Assembly (NCBI RefSeq): GCF_002760655.1
Contig: NZ_PDOC01000008.1
Location: 62,001-126,000 of the forward strand
DNA from: Massilia eurypsychrophila
GTDB taxonomy: Bacteria; Pseudomonadota; Gammaproteobacteria; Burkholderiales; Burkholderiaceae_D
DNA length: 64,000 nt
Reading direction: 5' to 3'
Below are positions 59,035 to 64,000 of the stretch, in pieces; the first letter of the stretch is position 1, and every line of letters begins with the position of its first letter. The position numbers and the translations under genes are program-made. Under the pieces are notes generated by a model. The model worked only from the letters and a program-made list of their open reading frames with translations, made no database searches and was not told the DNA's origin.

Positions 59035-59510
59035 TTGTTCAGTTCCTCTACCAGGGCGTCGATCTTGTCGTCGCTCATGAACGAATGCATGTGGTGATTG
59101 TTGACGATCATGACCGGCGCGTCGCCGCAGGCGCCCATGCACTCGCCTTCGACCAGGGTGAATTTGCCGTCGGCGGTGGTTTCGCGGAAACCGATGCCGA
59201 GCTTGGCCTGCAGGCGCTTGGCGGCGTCGACGCCACCCGACAGCGCGCATGGCAGGTTGGTGCAGACGGAAATCTTGTGCTTGCCGACCGGCTTGACGTT
59301 GTACATGTTGTAGAACGTGGCCACTTCCTGCACGGCGATGGCCGGCATGCCGATGTAGTCGGCAATTTCCTGCATGGTGTCCGGCGCCAGCCAGCCCAGT
59401 TCGACCTGGGCGTGGGCCAGCGCGGCCATCACGGCCGACTGCCGCTGGTCGGCCGGGTACTTGGCCAGCTCGCGGTCAATTTTTTTGTAGCAATGCTCAG
59501 ATAACAACAT
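59031..59510 (-). CDS. nuoE: NADH-quinone oxidoreductase subunit E
   Basis: 159 residues, thioredoxin-like [2Fe-2S] protein (cluster N1a) with Cys in CTNLPCAL and [12 protein letters not shown]. 25 bp after nuoD. Confidence 0.97.
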   Translation of the reverse strand: MLLSEHCYKKIDRELAKYPADQRQSAVMAALAHAQVELGWLAPDTMQEIADYIGMPAIAVQEVATFYNMYNVKPVGKHKISVCTNLPCALSGGVDAAKRLQAKLGIGFRETTADGKFTLVEGECMGACGDAPVMIVNNHHMHSFMSDDKIDALVEELNK

Positions 59511-59535
59511 GGTTCTGCCCTAAATGTGCAACCGC

Positions 59536-60792
59536 TTAGCGATCGATACTGCCGAATACGATGTCTTGCGTTCCGATGATGGTGACGGCGTCGGCGATCA
59601 TGTGGCCGCGCGCCATCTCGTCCAGGCTCTGCAGGTGCGCGTAGTCCGGGGCGCGGATCTTCAGGCGGTACGGCTTGTTGGCGCCGTCCGAGACGATGTA
59701 GATGCCGAACTCGCCCTTCGGGTGCTCGACCGCGGCGTAGGCTTCGCCGGACGGCACGTGCATGCCTTCGGTAAACAGCTTGAAGTGGTGAATCAGCGAT
59801 TCCATGTTCGACTTCATGTCGACGCGCGACGGCGGCGCGATCTTGTGGTTGTCGATCATCACCGGCAGGCCCGGGTTGGCGCGCAGCCAGGCCGACGCTT
59901 GCTTGATGATGCGGTTCGACTGGCGCATCTCTTCCACGCGCACCAGGTAGCGGTCATAGCAGTCGCCGTTGGTGCCGACCGGGATGTCGAATTCCATCTT
60001 GTCGTACACCGCGTACGGCTGGGTCTTGCGCAGATCCCACTCGACGCCGGAGCCGCGCAGCATGGCGCCGGTAAAGCCCATGGCCTTGGCCGCTTCGGGC
60101 GACACCACGCCAATGCCGACGGTGCGCTGCTTCCAGATGCGGTTGTCGGTCAGCAGGGTTTCGTATTCGTCGACGTAAGTGACAAAACGCTTCGAGAAAT
60201 CGTCGATGAAGTCGAGCAGCGAGCCCTGGCGCGCTTCGTTGAGCGCGTCGATGGCCTTGGCGCTGCGGATGATCGAGGCCTTGTGCTTCGGCATCGCGTC
60301 CGGCAGGTCGCGGTAGACGCCGCCAGGGCGGTAGTAGGCCGCGTGCATGCGCGCGCCCGACACCGCTTCGTAGACGTCGAACAAGTCTTCGCGGTCGCGG
60401 AAGGCGTACAGGAACGGGCCCATGGCGCCGACGTCGAGCGCGTGCGCCCCTAACCACATCAGGTGGTTCAGCAAGCGCGTGATCTCGTCGAACATGACGC
60501 GGATGTACTGGGCGCGGATCGGCGCTTCGACGCCGAGCAACTTTTCGATCGCCAGCACGTAGGCGTGCTCGTTGGCCATCATCGACACATAGTCGAGGCG
60601 GTCCATGTACGGCACCGACTGCAGGTAGGTGCGCGTCTCGGCCAGCTTCTCGGTGGCGCGGTGCAGCAGGCCAATGTGCGGGTCGGCGCGCTGGATCACT
60701 TCGCCGTCGAGTTCGAGCACCAGGCGCAGCACGCCGTGCGCTGCCGGGTGCTGGGGTCCGAAGTTCAGCGTGTAATTTTTAAGTTCAGCCAT
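59536..60792 (-). CDS. nuoD: NADH-quinone oxidoreductase subunit D
   Basis: 418 residues, the 49-kDa-type quinone-site subunit: [33 protein letters not shown], and [13 protein letters not shown]. Separate from nuoC, unlike E. coli nuoCD. Start overlaps the nuoC stop by one base (TAATG). Confidence 0.97.
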   Translation of the reverse strand: MAELKNYTLNFGPQHPAAHGVLRLVLELDGEVIQRADPHIGLLHRATEKLAETRTYLQSVPYMDRLDYVSMMANEHAYVLAIEKLLGVEAPIRAQYIRVMFDEITRLLNHLMWLGAHALDVGAMGPFLYAFRDREDLFDVYEAVSGARMHAAYYRPGGVYRDLPDAMPKHKASIIRSAKAIDALNEARQGSLLDFIDDFSKRFVTYVDEYETLLTDNRIWKQRTVGIGVVSPEAAKAMGFTGAMLRGSGVEWDLRKTQPYAVYDKMEFDIPVGTNGDCYDRYLVRVEEMRQSNRIIKQASAWLRANPGLPVMIDNHKIAPPSRVDMKSNMESLIHHFKLFTEGMHVPSGEAYAAVEHPKGEFGIYIVSDGANKPYRLKIRAPDYAHLQSLDEMARGHMIADAVTIIGTQDIVFGSIDR

Positions 60793-61385
60793 TATTTCAT
60801 CCCGTAGGAGTCTTCGCGGATCACGCGCGGAATGATTTCGCGCGGCTCGATCGTCACGGGTTGGTAGATCACACGTTTCTGCTCGGGGTCGTAACGCATC
60901 TCGACGTAGCCGGTGACCGGGAAGTCCTTGCGGAACGGATGGCCGATGAAACCGTAGTCGGTGAGGATGCGGCGCAGGTCGTTGTGGCCTTCGAACAGGA
61001 TGCCGAACAGGTCGAACGCTTCGCGCTCGTACCAGTTGGCGGCGCGCCAGATGCCGACCACCGAGGCCAGCACCGGCATGTCGTCGTCTTGAGCGAACAC
61101 GCGCACGCGCACGCGCCAGTTGTGCTCGAGCGACAGCAGGTGCGACGTCGCGGCAAAACGCAGGCCGTCCCACGCGCCTTCGCCATAGGTCGAATAGTCG
61201 ACGCCGCACAGGTCGAGCAGCTGCTCGAACCTGAGCGCGGGATCGTCGCGCAGCGCCAGCATCGTTTCGAGGTAGTCGGCAGCCTTGACCACCAGCGTCA
61301 CTTCGCCGAGCGCGGTCGTCAGGCTGACGCGCTCGCCCAGCACGGAGGCCAGGGTCGAGGCGAGTTTTTCAAGTTTGGTCGTCAT
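60792..61385 (-). CDS. nuoC: NADH-quinone oxidoreductase subunit C
   Basis: 197 residues, 30-kDa-type subunit, ending with the signature [20 protein letters not shown] and [21 protein letters not shown]. Peripheral arm, next to nuoB (3 bp). Confidence 0.97.
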   Translation of the reverse strand: MTTKLEKLASTLASVLGERVSLTTALGEVTLVVKAADYLETMLALRDDPALRFEQLLDLCGVDYSTYGEGAWDGLRFAATSHLLSLEHNWRVRVRVFAQDDDMPVLASVVGIWRAANWYEREAFDLFGILFEGHNDLRRILTDYGFIGHPFRKDFPVTGYVEMRYDPEQKRVIYQPVTIEPREIIPRVIREDSYGMK

Positions 61386-61388
61386 GTT

Positions 61389-61865
61389 TTAGCGGGCGAT
61401 GGTGTTGGTGCGCTTGATCTTGTTCTGCAGCTGCAGGATCCCGTACAGCAGCGCCTCGGCGGTCGGCGGGCAGCCCGGGACGTAGACGTCGACCGGGACG
61501 ATGCGGTCGCATCCGCGCACCACCGAGTAGGAGTAGTGATAGTAGCCGCCGCCGTTGGCGCAGGAACCCATCGAGATGACCCAGCGCGGCTCGGGCATCT
61601 GGTCGTAGACCTTGCGCAGCGCCGGCGCCATCTTGTTGCACAGCGTGCCAGCAACGATCATGACGTCGGACTGGCGCGGCGACGGCCGGAACACGACGCC
61701 GAAGCGGTCCATGTCGTAGCGGGCGGCGCCGGTGTGCATCATTTCGACGGCGCAGCAAGCCAGGCCGAACGTCATCGGAAACATCGATCCGGTGCGGGCC
61801 CAGTTGATCAGCTTGTCGGCTGTGGTGGTAATGAAACCTTCGTTAAAAACGCCTTCAATAGACAT
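61389..61865 (-). CDS. nuoB: NADH-quinone oxidoreductase subunit B
   Basis: 158 residues; binds cluster N2 with tandem Cys in [12 protein letters not shown], plus [16 protein letters not shown] and [11 protein letters not shown]. Gives electrons to quinone. 3 bp after nuoA. Confidence 0.97.
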   Translation of the reverse strand: MSIEGVFNEGFITTTADKLINWARTGSMFPMTFGLACCAVEMMHTGAARYDMDRFGVVFRPSPRQSDVMIVAGTLCNKMAPALRKVYDQMPEPRWVISMGSCANGGGYYHYSYSVVRGCDRIVPVDVYVPGCPPTAEALLYGILQLQNKIKRTNTIAR

Positions 61866-61868
61866 GGC

Positions 61869-62228
61869 TCACTCCCAATCAAGGGCACCTTTCTTCCAGA
61901 TATACCAAAACCCGACCACGAATTCGGCGATGAAGACCATCATCGTGACAAACCCGGACCAGCCGAGCTCCTTCATCGAGACGCCCCATGGAAAGAAGAA
62001 TGCCGTTTCCAGGTCAAATAAAATGAACAGAATCGCGACCAGATAGTACCGGACGTCGAATTTCATGCGTGCGTCTTCGAACGCTTCGAAGCCGCACTCG
62101 TACGGCGACAATTTGGCCGCGTCAGGCTTGTTCGGACCAAGCAGGTAGCCGAGCACCTGCGGCACCACGCCGACGGCGATGCCGACCAGGATGAACATCA
62201 ATACGGGGAAATAATTTTCGAGGTTCAC
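61869..62228 (-). CDS. nuoA: NADH-quinone oxidoreductase subunit A
   Basis: 119 residues, three helices, with the conserved loop [28 protein letters not shown] start (VNLENYFPV) inferred from family length; an open frame reaches further upstream but without family residues. First gene of the nuo operon; the tRNA-Leu terminator lies about 110 bp upstream, so a promoter is expected in between, though I see no strong one. Confidence 0.95.
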   Translation of the reverse strand: MNLENYFPVLMFILVGIAVGVVPQVLGYLLGPNKPDAAKLSPYECGFEAFEDARMKFDVRYYLVAILFILFDLETAFFFPWGVSMKELGWSGFVTMMVFIAEFVVGFWYIWKKGALDWE

Positions 62229-62339
62229 GGTTGATGAGCCTATGTTGAATGATCGGTTAATGAACCACTGCTGCTGCAGCGCCCTATCGCGCGACCCTGG
62301 CTTGAAGCCTACCACCAGGATCGTCGACGACTGATCCTC

Positions 62340-62380
62340 GTAAAAAAGCCAGCTCAGGCGCACAGCCCTTGCTGGCTTCT
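62340..62380 (-). terminator. Rho-independent terminator of tRNA-Leu
   Basis: Stem AAGCCAGC/GCTGGCTT (62346-62353 with 62371-62378); on the minus strand followed by TTTTTTA. It lies 9 nt past the tRNA and separates it from nuoA. Confidence 0.8.
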
Positions 62381-62388
62381 AAATTTCT

Positions 62389-62475
62389 TGGTGCCGACGG
62401 CGAGACTCGAACTCGCACAGGATTGCTCCCACTACCCCCTCAAGATAGCGTGTCTACCAATTTCACCACGTCGGC
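62389..62475 (-). tRNA. tRNA-Leu (anticodon GAG)
   Basis: 87 nt including encoded CCA. Acceptor arms GCCGACG/CGTCGGC pair fully, D-loop AATTGGTAGACAC, anticodon stem CTATC/GGTAG with loop TTGAGGG (GAG), a long variable arm typical of tRNA-Leu, and T-arm GAGTTCGAGTCTC. Confidence 0.97.
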
Positions 62476-62490
62476 ATCTCTGAGACCGCT

Positions 62491-62520
62491 ATTCTAACCC
62501 GCCGTAGCACTATTTTTCAA
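62491..62520 (-). promoter_or_regulatory. Sigma-70 promoter of tRNA-Leu
   Basis: Minus strand -35 TTGAAA (62515-62520) and -10 TAGAAT (62491-62496), 18 bp apart; predicted start near 62484, about 9 nt before the tRNA. Confidence 0.7.
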
Positions 62521-62618
62521 TGCTAAAGTTGCGCTTGAACAGGGAAACACGGGTAAATCTGTAAATCTTTTATTACACGGCCAAACATTGCGCCGCTACT
62601 GCTGAAACTATGTGCAGA

Positions 62619-63044
62619 TTACTTCGGAATCTGGTTCACCGGCGCCGCTGGTGCCGGCGCAGCCGCAGGCACACCGGTGCTAGCTGGCGCTGGCGCCTGC
62701 GCTGCCGGGGCAGGCGCGGTGGTCACCGGCACGCCCGAGCTGGTCACTGGGGCTTTGGCAGGAACGGTGGCGCGCTCCATCACGCCGCCGCCGGTATCGA
62801 CGACGCGGTTGGAGCCGAAGTACGCCAGCGCCAGGGTCGAGGCAAAAAAGATCGCCGCAGCCACGCCGGTCGACTTCGACATGAAGTTCGACGAGCCGGT
62901 GGCGCCGAACAGGCTGCCCGACGCGCCCGAGCCGAAGGCGGCGCCCATGTCGGCGCCCTTACCGTGCTGCAGCAGCACCAGGGCGATGATGATCAGGGCT
63001 GACAGAACCTGTACGACGACGACCAGATTGAACAAGGTGTTCAT
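62619..63044 (-). CDS. secG: Preprotein translocase subunit SecG
   Basis: 141 residues. Two helices with the SecG signature VVQVLSALIIIALVLLQHGKGADMGAAFG and SLFGATGSSNFMSKSTGVAAAIFF. The ~60-residue Ala/Pro-rich tail makes it longer than E. coli SecG (110). Helps SecYE translocation. 52 bp after tpiA and probably transcribed with it. Confidence 0.96.
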   Translation of the reverse strand: MNTLFNLVVVVQVLSALIIIALVLLQHGKGADMGAAFGSGASGSLFGATGSSNFMSKSTGVAAAIFFASTLALAYFGSNRVVDTGGGVMERATVPAKAPVTSSGVPVTTAPAPAAQAPAPASTGVPAAAPAPAAPVNQIPK

Positions 63045-63096
63045 TGCTATTCCATTCCAAGTTTGATTTACGGACTAAAGACTACTATTTGCTAAT

Positions 63097-63846
63097 TCAG
63101 TTGGCGGCGTTGACGATGGCCAGGAAATCGGCCGCCTTCAGTGCTGCCCCGCCGATCAGGCCGCCGTCGATATCTGGCTGGGCCATCAATTCGCTGGCGT
63201 TGTCGGGCTTCATGCTGCCGCCGTACAAGATCTGTACTGTGACGGCGGCCACTTCATTCTTTTGCTTCAGTTGCGCACGCAGCTGCGCGTGCACTTCCTG
63301 GGCCATTGCCGGCGTTGCCGTCTTGCCGGTGCCGATCGCCCATACCGGCTCGTAGGCCAGCACGATGCGCGCGATGTCGGCGTCGCCCAGCAAGGCCAGC
63401 ACGGCGCCGAGCTGGCCCGACACGACGGCGGCAGTCTGGCCGGCTTCGCGTTCGGCCAGCGTTTCGCCAACGCAAACGATCGGCGTCAGGCCTGCCACCA
63501 GTGCTGCGACAGCCTTCTGGGCCACAAGTTCACTGGTCTCGGCGTGATAGGCGCGGCGCTCGGAGTGGCCGACGATGACGTAGCTGCAGGCAAAATCGGC
63601 CAGCATTGCCGCCGACACTTCGCCGGTGTAGGCGCCGCCGGCATGCGCCGACACGTCCTGCGCGCCCCACGCTAGCGCGCCGCCGGCCAGGGCTGCTTCG
63701 CACTGCGCCAGGTACGGCGCCGGCGCGCACACCGCGCAGGCCGCTTGTGCGCCCGTGACGCCCGCGGAAATACCGGAGAGCAGCGCGGCGTTCGACGCCT
63801 TGCTGCCATTCATTTTCCAATTGCCGACGACGAGTTTGCGACGCAT
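63097..63846 (-). CDS. tpiA: Triosephosphate isomerase
   Basis: 249 residues. Glycolytic isomerase interconverting DHAP and glyceraldehyde 3-phosphate. Catalytic residues are in place: Lys in GNWKMNG, His in VIVGHSERR, Glu in [14 protein letters not shown], and the phosphate loop [15 protein letters not shown]. Usual length. Driven by the promoter at 63873. Confidence 0.97.
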   Translation of the reverse strand: MRRKLVVGNWKMNGSKASNAALLSGISAGVTGAQAACAVCAPAPYLAQCEAALAGGALAWGAQDVSAHAGGAYTGEVSAAMLADFACSYVIVGHSERRAYHAETSELVAQKAVAALVAGLTPIVCVGETLAEREAGQTAAVVSGQLGAVLALLGDADIARIVLAYEPVWAIGTGKTATPAMAQEVHAQLRAQLKQKNEVAAVTVQILYGGSMKPDNASELMAQPDIDGGLIGGAALKAADFLAIVNAAN

Positions 63847-63872
63847 AGTAGCCCAGATTTGATTAACCCGCT

Positions 63873-63901
63873 ATTTTAACCGTCGTTCCCATACTGGTCA
63901 A
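63873..63901 (-). promoter_or_regulatory. Sigma-70 promoter of tpiA-secG
   Basis: Minus strand -35 TTGACC (63896-63901) and -10 TAAAAT (63873-63878) with the ideal 17-bp spacer; start near 63866 leaves a 20-nt leader. Confidence 0.75.
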
Positions 63902-64000
63902 ACAATGGCAGGGCCTGCCCGGAAAACTGCGCGAATATTACGCCCGCACATCTATATGTCCGGCCGGCAGCCGATTCCCGCCCATCCTTAGACCTACCGC

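Noticed and set aside
55456..59097. 1213-codon plus-strand frame across nuoG and nuoF
   Set aside because: Antisense shadow of two fully motif-supported genes despite its length.
63847..64000. 3' end of a further minus-strand gene at the window edge
   Set aside because: Short open stretches exist in two frames, but none shows a recognisable C-terminus; the region is explained by the tpiA promoter.

Overview
The window is a high-GC chromosomal segment of a betaproteobacterium, most likely Oxalobacteraceae (Massilia/Duganella/Janthinobacterium type). The reasons are the tpiA-secG-tRNA-Leu-nuoABCDEFGHIJKLMN order followed by a DUF2818 gene, a PHB phasin, an SSF symporter, abundant GTG starts in a GC-rich background, and dispersed GTCAGGTCTGACATTCGG repeats. 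The genus is an inference; no rRNA is present.

Layout. 1-7325 (minus): an mdtABC-type RND efflux operon, with mdtC cut by the window edge. 7459-13727 (minus): sppA with a clear terminator, an SSF symporter, a small secreted protein, a NYN-LOTUS protein with a repetitive basic tail, and a DUF1810 protein. 13781-14269: a small DUF3820 gene and a cluster of six copies of a short repeat (three forward, three inverted). 14270-17423 (minus): a HDOD protein overlapping a PAS-PAS-GGDEF-EAL protein whose GGDEF motif is degenerate. 17515-19295: divergent lysR and pirin. 19422-25676 (plus): ribA, then a tightly packed serine protease - FHA membrane protein - LytS-type kinase - LytTR regulator set, then an acyltransferase-3 protein and a perfect 28-bp hairpin of the same repeat family.

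25854-32999: a phasin gene (minus) with a perfect FNR-type box upstream; a TnsB-like protein that keeps only the N-terminal part; then a sigma-54 promoter preceded by four copies of a 17-bp motif, reading into a Tat flavin amine oxidase - cytochrome c - secreted RidA - TonB receptor operon. I regard this last block as the most interesting part of the window: a periplasmic amine-oxidising module with its own electron acceptor, imine-hydrolysing partner and outer-membrane receptor.

32989-44707: a potassium channel with a zinc-ribbon tail, an ABC-2 exporter, two small unknown proteins, an FMN reductase, an efflux outer-membrane lipoprotein plus periplasmic adaptor with no inner-membrane pump beside them, an AT-richer island with a hipA/hipB-like pair in toxin-first order, and a MarR-controlled MFS exporter.

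44743-63846 (minus): tpiA and secG behind a good sigma-70 promoter; tRNA-Leu(GAG) with its own promoter and terminator; then complex I (nuoA-N) continuing with gaps of at most about 50 bp through DUF2818, nudF-like, a secreted HExxH protein, ispD and ispF, ending at a perfect 21-bp stem.
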